Of a stretch of DNA of 64,000 nucleotides, positions 16,160 through 23,183 are shown piece by piece. Source of the DNA: an uncultured Paracoccaceae bacterium (GTDB lineage Bacteria > Pseudomonadota > Alphaproteobacteria > Rhodobacterales > Rhodobacteraceae); the NCBI GenBank assembly GCA_947503765.1, contig CANNFA010000011.1, positions 1-64,000 on the forward strand. Reading direction: 5' to 3'. Under the pieces are notes generated by a model. It saw only the letters and a list, made by a program, of their open reading frames with translations, did no database searches and was not told the DNA's origin. The position numbers and the translations under genes are program-made. The stretch's first letter is position 1; the number at the start of each line of letters is the position of its first letter.

Positions 16160-17534
16160 TGTCGTTTCCGTTCTCAGCTAGGCCAAGGGCGGTTTCCCGG
16201 TTGGAGTCAGCGGCGCGCTCGGCGTCCACATCGTCTGCATTCCAGCCCATTTCGGCGATTGCCGCGCTGCGGCTTGTGAGGCCCGCGTCGAGCGCCTCGC
16301 GGGTTGCGGCCATATCCTTCCCGGGGTCGATCATCTCGAATTTCGGGAACATCCAATCGGAAGCCATCGTGAGCGCATCTGCGCGGCCTTCAAGGGCCTC
16401 GCGAGCCAGCCAACGCCGCCACACCGGGCGCAGGAATTGCGGAACCAAAGTGCCATACTGGACGGCCTCGATCCGGCGTTTGAAGGGCAGCAGGCCAGCG
16501 CGCAGAGACGAATAGCTGGCGTCGGTAAGATCGCCGTCCAGCAGATGCGACGGCACCCCAAGGGCCGCAGCAAGCCCGCGCAGTGAGGTCCGCACAAGGG
16601 CCGGTGCCTCGCGAAGCTGTTGCGGGCTGTTAAATTCGACCGTTGTGCCAGAGGGCAGCCGCGTGAGCGCACCCGGCTCGAAAACCGTCTCGCCGCTCCA
16701 CTCGTCCAGAGTCCCTGCATCTGCGATATCGCGGATGAAACCGGCGTGAAGGGCAGCGACCTTCGCGGACACCAAGAGCGCATCTTGCAACGCGTCGAGT
16801 TCGGACGCGGGCAGGATCGCGGGGGCGAGCCATGACAAGCCGCGCACCTGACCGGGGCCTAACGGGTGAACAATGTGGATCACGTCAGATGCAGGAATGC
16901 GCACCGCTGGGGCCGCAACCGTTACACTCGCCTCGGGGCGCTCGGGCAGTATCCAATACGCCAGTCGGCGGCCCGCCGCGTCATATTCCACGCCCTGCGC
17001 CATGTGTCGGCCATCGGCCAGCACACCCGTCCGCGAACGGTCCAGCAATTCCGGGGGCAACGCTTGAATCCGCAAGCCCTCTTGGCCGTCATGGATCAGG
17101 GCAATAGCCTCGCCAGATACCACCAAATCACGAGCGAATATCGCTTGAAGCCCGTAGAAGTCGGTGCGGCCCGCGTGATCTGCATCTTCTGCCCATGCAT
17201 CGAAGCGTGCGACCAGATCGCGCCGCGTATCAGCATCGGTGGCGCGGGGTGCAGGACGCGCGCCCGTACCGGTTAGATAGGTTTGAAGGTTTCCAACGCC
17301 GTTGCTGATCCACGGGTTATTTTGCGCGAGATATGCTGCACGGCGCGCGACAACCTCGGCAGATGCGCCGATCTCTGCATTTGTGCTTCCAAACGAGCCG
17401 AGAGACGCCCCGCGCCGCGCCACAGTTGCGCCGTCGAGGGACCTACGACTTTCGGATGCAGCGGGAGAGGAAGCCGAGGTGGCGGCCCCGGGACGCGGGG
17501 CGCTACGCCCGAAAACTCTCTGAATCAAGCTCAT
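16152..17534 (-). CDS. Lambda-family phage portal protein
   Basis: This 460-residue protein shows the GpB/lambda portal features: LAQNNPWISNGVGNLQTYLTG near the N-terminus, FARDLVVSGEAIALI, HPLGPGQVRGLSWLAPAI and PFKRRIEAVQYGTLVP. Twelve copies would form the ring through which DNA is pumped. It is slightly shorter than lambda gpB and keeps the Ala/Asn-rich tail. It overlaps the MerR-like regulator upstream (ATGA) and the capsid gene downstream, so the head genes are one operon. Confidence 0.92.
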   Translation of the reverse strand: MSLIQRVFGRSAPRPGAATSASSPAASESRRSLDGATVARRGASLGSFGSTNAEIGASAEVVARRAAYLAQNNPWISNGVGNLQTYLTGTGARPAPRATDADTRRDLVARFDAWAEDADHAGRTDFYGLQAIFARDLVVSGEAIALIHDGQEGLRIQALPPELLDRSRTGVLADGRHMAQGVEYDAAGRRLAYWILPERPEASVTVAAPAVRIPASDVIHIVHPLGPGQVRGLSWLAPAILPASELDALQDALLVSAKVAALHAGFIRDIADAGTLDEWSGETVFEPGALTRLPSGTTVEFNSPQQLREAPALVRTSLRGLAAALGVPSHLLDGDLTDASYSSLRAGLLPFKRRIEAVQYGTLVPQFLRPVWRRWLAREALEGRADALTMASDWMFPKFEMIDPGKDMAATREALDAGLTSRSAAIAEMGWNADDVDAERAADSNRETALGLAENGNDNA

Positions 17535-18001
17535 TCGTGCGACCCTTCTTGCTCTGGGTAGAGTTCGGAAAGGACATTTTGAATCAGATCGGAGAGGCCG
17601 ATAATCATTGCCGATTTGTCCGGGCCAGTCACCGAAAGCAGGTCAGCCCAGTCGAGCGGTGTCCCAGCATCGACGTCATAGCTGGAAAACATCCCCTCGC
17701 GGTAATGTTTGAGAAAAACCCAGACATTTGGCTGGCGCTTTTCAATCGCCTTCTCAATTTTTGAGCGCAGGTGAATTGCGGCAGCAAGCGCATCTGTGTC
17801 CGACATTGGCACGCTGCTTCTGAGACGGGTGGCGAGCGCGAAAACAACAACATCGCGGTCGCTGTAACGTGCGGTCGTGCCATCGGCCTCGTATCCAAGA
17901 TCGACCAATAGCCCGCGACGGCGGTACGAGCGCAATGTGACCGCGTTGATCCCTGTCACGCGCTCCACTACCGCCGCTTTGTGTGTGTTCTCATCCGTCA
18001 T
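17531..18001 (-). CDS. MerR-like DNA-binding regulator of the element
   Basis: This 156-residue protein has an N-terminal winged-helix of the MerR type: VVERVTGINAVTLRSYRRRG, then GTTARYSDRDVVVFALATRL. The C-terminal 70 residues are not a known effector domain. Two matching palindromes (18014-18035 and 18053-18074) lie immediately upstream, so it probably controls its own promoter and the divergent PIN-like gene, and through read-through the portal and capsid genes it overlaps. In satellites of enterobacteria the AlpA activator has this controlling job; this protein is a candidate equivalent. The ATG at 18001 is preferred over an in-frame upstream start at 18028 that would sit inside the operator. 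Confidence 0.75.
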   Translation of the reverse strand: MTDENTHKAAVVERVTGINAVTLRSYRRRGLLVDLGYEADGTTARYSDRDVVVFALATRLRSSVPMSDTDALAAAIHLRSKIEKAIEKRQPNVWVFLKHYREGMFSSYDVDAGTPLDWADLLSVTGPDKSAMIIGLSDLIQNVLSELYPEQEGSHE

Positions 18002-18013
18002 CGTGGCCTCCAG

Positions 18014-18074
18014 TTTCGATGGCACCATATCGGAAAATACCTCACCGTCAAGTTTCGATGTAATCTTATCGAAA
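18014..18074. promoter_or_regulatory. Two palindromic operator-like sites, 39 bp apart
   Basis: Site 1 (18014-18035) is TTTCGAT-8 bases-ATCGGAA and site 2 (18053-18074) is TTTCGAT-8 bases-ATCGAAA. Both have identical geometry; site 2 is a perfect 7-bp inverted repeat. They lie between the divergent MerR-like regulator and the PIN-like gene. The 39-bp spacing is close to four helical turns, allowing co-operative binding on one DNA face. Confidence 0.75.
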
Positions 18075-18197
18075 AGTGCGATGTTGCCATAAACCAGATT
18101 TTGTGCCCAGAATCTTGGTCTCGTGATGCCGAAACAAGCGGAATACCTTTACTTAGGGTTTGAGCTTTAACGCTGACCTTCCCTTGCTTGCCGTACA

Positions 18198-18809
18198 GTG
18201 GATCAAGAAAGAGTGATAACATTTACCTTAGATACGAATTGCATAGTCGATGTAGATGAAAATCGCTCTCAAGCTAAGTATGTCGATGCCTTAATAAGAA
18301 ACCATAGATGCGGAGAAATTGAAGTTTCAGTTGTGGCGATGAGCGCATCGGAAAGGCAAAAAGATGGAACGTACATTTCAAATTATAATGAATTCAGCCA
18401 TCGCTTAACTTCTCTAGGACTTAGTGACCTTAAGCAAATATTCCCTTTGCTATATTGGGACGTTTCGTTTTGGGGCGCTTCCCTTCTAGGCAGCCCGGAA
18501 ATGATAGAATTGGAAAAGAGAATCCACAAAATCCTCTTTCCAGATTTGCCATTTGACTTTTCGGAGTTTGCTAAGCATAAAAATCTTGGCGTCAACGCAA
18601 AAACTAAATCAGAAGGTGCTAAGAAATGGCGAAACGCTTTGTGTGATCGGCAAATGTTCTGGGCACATGTATATTATGGTCATGATGTTTTTGTAACTTC
18701 AGATTCAAACTTCAAGCGGAAACTTGCTGCTAGTTCGGAATTCTCGGAATCAAAAATTATGACTCCAGAGGAAGCCTGTATTTGGATGTGCTTTCCTAAG
18801 ATGAAATAA
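18198..18809 (+). CDS. AT-rich PIN-like domain protein (candidate defence or moron gene)
   Basis: This 203-residue protein is the only plus-strand gene of the element and is strikingly AT-rich compared with its neighbours. It opens ITFTLDTNCIVDVDE, the first conserved Asp of PIN-fold nucleases, and ends VFVTSDSNFKRKLAA, matching the last PIN strand with Asp (S/T-x-D-x-x-F). An acidic centre (MIELEKRIHK) could supply the middle carboxylate. No signal peptide or membrane segment is seen. The start is uncertain: GTG at 18198 or GTG at 18213. It converges on the terminase large subunit and overlaps its 3' end by 14 bp. PIN proteins cut RNA as toxins or defence effectors; the role here is inference. 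Confidence 0.65.
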   Translation: MDQERVITFTLDTNCIVDVDENRSQAKYVDALIRNHRCGEIEVSVVAMSASERQKDGTYISNYNEFSHRLTSLGLSDLKQIFPLLYWDVSFWGASLLGSPEMIELEKRIHKILFPDLPFDFSEFAKHKNLGVNAKTKSEGAKKWRNALCDRQMFWAHVYYGHDVFVTSDSNFKRKLAASSEFSESKIMTPEEACIWMCFPKMK

Positions 18810-20574
18810 ATTTTGAACGCACGGTATTGCGAGATTTGAAATTCTCTTTTTTCTCGCTTGATAGAATGGCAGCGCGGGCGTCCCAGTTTGGTGATAACAC
18901 CTGCCGTGCCGCGAACGCGTAAACCGTGCAATCCAACGTCTCGGCACGCCGTCCCGGTATGCGCTCAAAGCGGCGCTGCGGTTGCCCCCGGCTGTAGCGA
19001 ACGACTAACCTTTCACTGGCAAGCTGCTCAAAAAACACCGGCTCAAGATCATCGCTAAACCGGATCGAGTTGCCACGCGAAAGCCGGTCAAAGATAGCGC
19101 CCTTGATACCGTCTACGCCAATGATCCAAAGCCGCCCGGCGCCGGATTTTCCCTTGCTCGGAGCGATCCATTGGCGCGCGCCGGCCATGCCTTTACCGGC
19201 CAGCACTTTGCGCCGCGCTCTGGCAGCGCAGAATGCCTGAACGCGCGCCATCGTGGTGCCGTCACCCGCGTCGATCACGACAGATTCTATTCCGATCTCC
19301 CCTCCTAGCGGATGCGCCCAGCGGGTCCGCAGCACCTCATCCAGTTCTGCCCATGCGAGGTCATCATCCCATGCGCCCCAAACGATTGCATGCCCAAGGA
19401 CGAACGCTGTGCCATCCCGGCCCCAGCCGATGAACGTGCATTCCGAACGATCATGTTGAACGTCCACGCCCGCAGTTACGATCAAGGATTCGACCGGCAT
19501 CCGATCAAGGCCGAACGGTTCCGCGCGGGCGGCAAGGGCTGTGTCGTCCACCGCCTCGCCCGCAGTTCGCCAGCCTTGGCCTAGGAGCGTATTTGTCCAA
19601 ACTTGAAGGGCCGCCGGATCATCCTTGGCCGTCAGAAATTCCTCAGCAATCTTGCCCCATGATGCATTTGCCATGAGCGAGGTCAGCGCGTTCAATCGGA
19701 AACCCGCATGGCCATTGATCTGAGGGCGGGTGGAGCGCCAAGCGCCCTCCGCTACCATCTGAGCCTTGTAGCGTTCCTCGATGATTTCCTCACAATGGGG
19801 GCACTGCCAGGCGGCCTCATCGGGCTTACCCTCGGGCCATTGAATATCCCGCCAGTTCAGTTCCGAGAACGTGCCGCACGATGGGCATGGCACTTCCCAA
19901 ACTCTGCCATCAGACCCCGCGTAGCTGCGCAAAACCGGACTTGTCTCGGCGAAAATCGGCGTCGAGCCAATCACCAGTTTTCGGTCTGCGAAACTGAGGG
20001 TCCGCCGCTCAGCCAACTTGATAGGATCGCCCTCGGCGGTCGGCTCCATCGCGTCCGCCTCGTCCACGAGCAAAACCCTGACGTTATGCCGGCGAAGGTT
20101 GCGAGGCGCACGGGCTGCGACCACCTTGAGCGATCCGCCGGCGAAGCGGCGGCTCAACAGGGTGTTGCGTCCGCCCTCTGCCGCGTCTTTATCGAGCATC
20201 CCGGAAAGCGAAGGCGAAGCGGCGAACGTCGGTTCAACGTCGCTCACCATGTAATCGCGCGCGTCCGCTTCGGTCGGCAGCAGGGCGAGGATAGGGGCAG
20301 GGTCGTTTGCGACATAGGACGCTAGAGCGCCTGTCAGAAGCGTTGTGAAACCCACGCGGACCGGCTTAACGAGTGTTACCCGCTCGATAGCAGGATCGCC
20401 CAACGCGTCAGCGATCTCGCGTTGGAACGGCCAAAGCCGGACGGCACCCGGCAACGCCGACACACCCTCGGGCAGATAACAGTTCGCCTCGATCCATTCG
20501 CTCAAAGGGAGGCGCGCAGGCGGCCGCAAAGCCGCCAACGCGCTCGATCTCACACGGATCATCGTCTCAGTCAT
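18796..20574 (-). CDS. Terminase large subunit (lambda GpA type)
   Basis: This 592-residue protein has the GpA layout. An ATPase half carries LVKPVRVGFTTLLTGALASY (a P-loop variant), RVLLVDEADAMEP (Walker B) and VIGSTPIFAETSPV (coupling motif). A zinc-ribbon-like pair follows (CPSCGTF, CPHCEE), then an RNase H-like nuclease half with TAGVDVQHDRSECTFIGWG and VVIDAGDGTTM. It packages DNA into the prohead with the small subunit. The last 20 residues come from the AT-rich insert and are Lys/Ser-rich, suggesting that insertion of the PIN-like gene replaced the original C-terminus. It overlaps the small subunit gene by 8 bp. Confidence 0.93.
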   Translation of the reverse strand: MTETMIRVRSSALAALRPPARLPLSEWIEANCYLPEGVSALPGAVRLWPFQREIADALGDPAIERVTLVKPVRVGFTTLLTGALASYVANDPAPILALLPTEADARDYMVSDVEPTFAASPSLSGMLDKDAAEGGRNTLLSRRFAGGSLKVVAARAPRNLRRHNVRVLLVDEADAMEPTAEGDPIKLAERRTLSFADRKLVIGSTPIFAETSPVLRSYAGSDGRVWEVPCPSCGTFSELNWRDIQWPEGKPDEAAWQCPHCEEIIEERYKAQMVAEGAWRSTRPQINGHAGFRLNALTSLMANASWGKIAEEFLTAKDDPAALQVWTNTLLGQGWRTAGEAVDDTALAARAEPFGLDRMPVESLIVTAGVDVQHDRSECTFIGWGRDGTAFVLGHAIVWGAWDDDLAWAELDEVLRTRWAHPLGGEIGIESVVIDAGDGTTMARVQAFCAARARRKVLAGKGMAGARQWIAPSKGKSGAGRLWIIGVDGIKGAIFDRLSRGNSIRFSDDLEPVFFEQLASERLVVRYSRGQPQRRFERIPGRRAETLDCTVYAFAARQVLSPNWDARAAILSSEKKENFKSRNTVRSKFISS

Positions 20575-21022
20575 CGCCTGCTACCTCCGTCAGCACCTCG
20601 CGCAGTTCCGCGTCTATCTGAGCCGCGTCTGCCGCTGTCAGATGGGGGAGGCGTTGGCGCACCCGTGAAGGTGCGGCCAGCACGCCAGCCCGGACCCGCC
20701 GCAGAATCTCCGCCCACTCACGCTCCACGGCCTGCGCCTCGATCAGATCACCGCGCAGCGCAGCCGCTCGCAATTCTTTCTCGTCGGCTTGCGCCTTCGC
20801 CAGCCGCGTTCGCTGATCGTTGAGTTCGGAATTGGCAGTGAGAGGACGGCCATGCTTCGCTGCCAGCGCTCGCAAGTGCTCGACGTAGATTGTCACTGAC
20901 GCGAGCGCGTATTTGCCCCTTCCGGCTTTCTTCAAAAGCCCGTCGCGCACAAGCTGCGCCACGGTCTTTGTCGAGACACCCAAAAGAGCCGCCATCTGTT
21001 GAAGGGTCAGATTTTCAACCAT
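20567..21022 (-). CDS. Terminase small subunit (Nu1-like)
   Basis: This 151-residue protein begins with a winged-helix DNA-binding motif (LTLQQMAALLGVSTKTVAQLV) like lambda Nu1, followed by a helical stretch (RTRLAKAQADEKELRAAALRG) that binds the large subunit, and ends acidic. It should recognise the element's packaging site. Its own terminase would let the element direct packaging of its DNA without using helper terminase. Confidence 0.88.
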   Translation of the reverse strand: MVENLTLQQMAALLGVSTKTVAQLVRDGLLKKAGRGKYALASVTIYVEHLRALAAKHGRPLTANSELNDQRTRLAKAQADEKELRAAALRGDLIEAQAVEREWAEILRRVRAGVLAAPSRVRQRLPHLTAADAAQIDAELREVLTEVAGDD

Positions 21023-21212
21023 CGCGCTTGACCCCTTTCGGCATAGTTTTCAAATCGAGCGATCTCTCGGGGGCTTCCGTCCCCGCACCGAGGCGCGGCG
21101 GGAAGGACCCGCCGCCCCCCTTGGCTGCCGATTTCGGCCAGTGCTGACCCTTCCTACCGCGCAGATCGTGGATCACTCGGTTGCGGAATGTGCGTGCCTG
21201 TTGCGCTCTCAT
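21015..21212 (-). CDS. Small basic element protein
   Basis: This 65-residue Arg/Lys/Gly-rich protein starts MRAQQARTFRNRVIHDLRGR. Its ATG overlaps the stop of the upstream 82-residue gene (ATGA) and its stop overlaps the terminase small subunit start, so it lies inside an unbroken chain of overlapping genes. No domain is recognised. The basic composition would suit nucleic-acid binding, which is only a guess. Confidence 0.5.
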   Translation of the reverse strand: MRAQQARTFRNRVIHDLRGRKGQHWPKSAAKGGGGSFPPRLGAGTEAPERSLDLKTMPKGVKRDG

Positions 21213-21457
21213 GCTACGGCCTCCGCTCTGCGGGCCCGCGCTTCGGCGATGGTGCCCCACGTTGGACCGGCGGAGCGCAGGCCGCTCACGGCTTTGCGCC
21301 CGTCATCGGCCTGCCATTCGAGCAGGTGCGTTGCGGTGCCATCTCGGCGCTCCCAAGGGACGGCAACGATCAGGGTCAGCCAAACCCCGCGATAGCCAAG
21401 GACGCGGGTGCCAATTTGCGGGACGGAATCGAAGTCGATCAGGTATTTCTTTGGCAT
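21209..21457 (-). CDS. Small element protein of unknown function
   Basis: This 82-residue protein starts MPKKYLIDFDSVPQIGTRVL and contains TLIVAVPWERRDGTATHLLE, a predicted beta-rich fold ending in a helix. It overlaps the next gene as ATGA and begins 4 bp after the previous one. No known family is recognised. Confidence 0.6.
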   Translation of the reverse strand: MPKKYLIDFDSVPQIGTRVLGYRGVWLTLIVAVPWERRDGTATHLLEWQADDGRKAVSGLRSAGPTWGTIAEARARRAEAVA

Positions 21458-21460
21458 GTC

Positions 21461-21760
21461 TCAGCCTTTCATTTCGTAGAGTTCATCGGCGAGTTCGCGC
21501 AGCGAATTGGCGATCTCGGATTTTTCCTCGTGGAAGCGATGCGGATCGCGGTGACTGACTGTCAGGCGCGAAACGCGGGCCGCCAGTTTATCGGCGAGCG
21601 CCGCCGGGTCGGGCGTTCCTCGTTCCCGTTCCCGGTCAGCGTTCCCCGCCCCTAGCCCCCCTACGGGGGGCGTAGGGGTTGGGGGCACGACAACATGACG
21701 GCGTTCCCTTTTCGGATGGGAACGGTGGGGGAACGGTAGGGAACGGAAAGATGCACTCAT
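21461..21760 (-). CDS. Small element protein, N-terminus overlapping the repeat cluster
   Basis: This 99-residue protein overlaps the helicase stop as ATGA. Its first half is Pro/Arg/His-rich and is encoded by the GGGAACGG repeats and the GC-rich stem-loop. The second half looks like an ordinary helical domain (AALADKLAARVSRLTVSH, then SEIANSLRELADELYEMKG). Function is unknown. Confidence 0.55.
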   Translation of the reverse strand: MSASFRSLPFPHRSHPKRERRHVVVPPTPTPPVGGLGAGNADRERERGTPDPAALADKLAARVSRLTVSHRDPHRFHEEKSEIANSLRELADELYEMKG

Positions 21761-21962
21761 GGCTGAACCCTCCGAACCGTATCGCCTTTGATTTCCACGA
21801 GACCCTTGCTTTCAAGGGCTTTCTTGACTTTATGGAACGCTGTGCGTCGGCTGCTTTCTCCGTTCCCCAAGTCAGGAACAAGCCGTTCCCAATGGGAACG
21901 CCAGAGGGGAACGGTGGCCCAATTTACCGTTCCCACGGGGGTGGGAACGGTGAGGGAACGGT
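21621..21962. repeat. Cluster of GGGAACGG/CCGTTCCC repeats with stem-loop (candidate origin)
   Basis: At least seven GGGAACG copies lie on the plus strand (21718, 21729, 21739, 21894, 21907, 21943, 21954; most continue as GGGAACGGT). Seven CGTTCCC copies are in the opposite orientation (21621, 21627, 21640, 21702, 21861, 21884, 21928). A GC-rich stem-loop at 21649-21678 (CCCCTAG-CCCCCC / GGGGGGC-GTAGGGG) lies among them. The cluster spans the end of the RepA-like helicase gene and the start of the next gene. Repeated short sites beside a replicative helicase are typical of iteron origins. Confidence 0.75.
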
Positions 21963-22842
21963 CGGCGCGTTTTGAGGCCATATCGAGCGCTTGGAGACCC
22001 TTGCTCTGGCGATCGCTAAGGGGGGCCTCGGGCGCGTTGAGCGCGCCCGGTCCCCTATCCTTGACGACCTCAACAATCGCCGATGACACCGCGTCCCCAT
22101 CGTCATCGACGCCAAGGTGAACCGGGCGAAGCGCGTATGAAAACGCCCCGCCAGAGGCCATGTCGCGCTGCTTTGTGGCCCGTGCCGTCGCCACCTCCCC
22201 GGAGCGCGTGAGGGCAATTTCGGTATCCACCGCCGCGCGTAGGGCGCTGCTGCCACGAGCGCCCTTGGCACCGTCCTTGCCCACATGATGCACCAGCATG
22301 ATATGTGCGCCGGTGGCCCTGCGGATTTCATCAACGGCCCGGATCAGGCGCGCCATGTCTGCGGCGCTGTTTTCATCGCCGGTGCCCATCGCACGGCTGA
22401 GCGTGTCGATCACGATAAGGCCGGGGCGTTCGATCAGGCCGCCGATCTCGTTTAAGATATCGCGGACGCCAAGGCCGCAAGCGCCGTCGAAAAGATCAAC
22501 GGCCTCCGCGAGAATGCGAAACCGCCCATGCGCCTTGTCGGTCAGGCTGGGGCTGTCGGCCTTCAAGGCGGCCAGACGATTGCCAAGCCCACCACCACCC
22601 TCAGTGGCAACGTAGACCACGGGCGCGCGCCTAACGCGCGACCCGTGCCAGCGCTCACCTGCGGCGACGTGCAAGGCCATGTCGAGGGCGAGGAACGTTT
22701 TGCCGGTGTTGCTTTCCCCGTAGAGGACCGACACGGCATCCCGGTCGAGCCATCCCTTGACCGTGTAATTGCAGGTCAGCCGTGGCTTGATCTCATCGAG
22801 GCCGAAAAGGCGCTGGGGCCTAATTGGTGTCACCTGTGTCAC
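21757..22842 (-). CDS. RepA-like (DnaB-type RecA fold) replication helicase/ATPase
   Basis: This 361-residue protein has a RecA-like core of the AAA_25/RepA family: Walker A in YGESNTGKTFLALDMAL, Walker B in GLIVIDTLSRAMGTG and HIMLVHHVGKDGAKGARG, the hallmark His pair of RSF1010 RepA-type helicases. The C-terminal 60 residues form a small winged-helix-like unit (SSRRTAFHKVKKALESKGLV), which could bind the repeats that overlap its own coding sequence. The start is a GTG overlapping the upstream stop (GTGA). It probably drives autonomous replication after excision, in the position of pri-rep genes in other satellites. Confidence 0.82.
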   Translation of the reverse strand: MTQVTPIRPQRLFGLDEIKPRLTCNYTVKGWLDRDAVSVLYGESNTGKTFLALDMALHVAAGERWHGSRVRRAPVVYVATEGGGGLGNRLAALKADSPSLTDKAHGRFRILAEAVDLFDGACGLGVRDILNEIGGLIERPGLIVIDTLSRAMGTGDENSAADMARLIRAVDEIRRATGAHIMLVHHVGKDGAKGARGSSALRAAVDTEIALTRSGEVATARATKQRDMASGGAFSYALRPVHLGVDDDGDAVSSAIVEVVKDRGPGALNAPEAPLSDRQSKGLQALDMASKRADRSLTVPTPVGTVNWATVPLWRSHWERLVPDLGNGESSRRTAFHKVKKALESKGLVEIKGDTVRRVQP

Positions 22843-23183
22843 GCCGCTGCCCTTCCTTGCCCCTGAGCCCATTCGAGGAACGCGGCGCGGTCGCTTTCGG
22901 ACAGAGCCTCCCAGCAAGCCGCCATCGCCGCCTTGCGCTCCACTTCGGACGCCCAGCCTGCCCAGTGGCGCGCCTCATCCATGGCGTTGAGGAAGGGGGG
23001 AATCGGGCCGCAGAACGGACGCAGGAACGCCTCTGCGACCTCGTGTGCCTCATCCTCTGGCAATGTCCCCAGAGCCGCCGTGGCGAGCGCCTGACGCTCG
23101 CCCACGGTCAACCGGATCGCCCAGACCCGAACGGCCCCCAGCCATGAGGATACCACGCCCAAGGTGAGCGCATAGACCAGCAT
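22839..23183 (-). CDS. Element protein upstream of helicase, unknown function
   Basis: This 114-residue mostly helical protein starts MLVYALTLGVVSSWLGAVRV and contains GTLPEDEAHEVAEAFLRPF and AWGxE-like helices ending EWAQGQGRAAA. Trp-rich helices suggest a compact globular fold rather than a membrane protein. It overlaps the helicase start (GTGA). The frame is open well upstream, so a longer protein from a non-ATG start is possible; the ATG at 23183 is the only in-frame one within the element. No family recognised. Confidence 0.5.
   Translation of the reverse strand: MLVYALTLGVVSSWLGAVRVWAIRLTVGERQALATAALGTLPEDEAHEVAEAFLRPFCGPIPPFLNAMDEARHWAGWASEVERKAAMAACWEALSESDRAAFLEWAQGQGRAAA

Noticed and set aside
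17531-18809. A classic toxin-antitoxin pair (PIN toxin plus antitoxin)
   Set aside because: The two genes are divergent, and a MerR-like regulator co-translated with the portal gene is not a usual PIN antitoxin. Type II pairs are normally in one operon.
21649-21678. The GC-rich stem-loop as an intrinsic terminator
   Set aside because: No T-run follows on either strand and it lies inside a coding gene; its position among the repeats fits an origin structure better.
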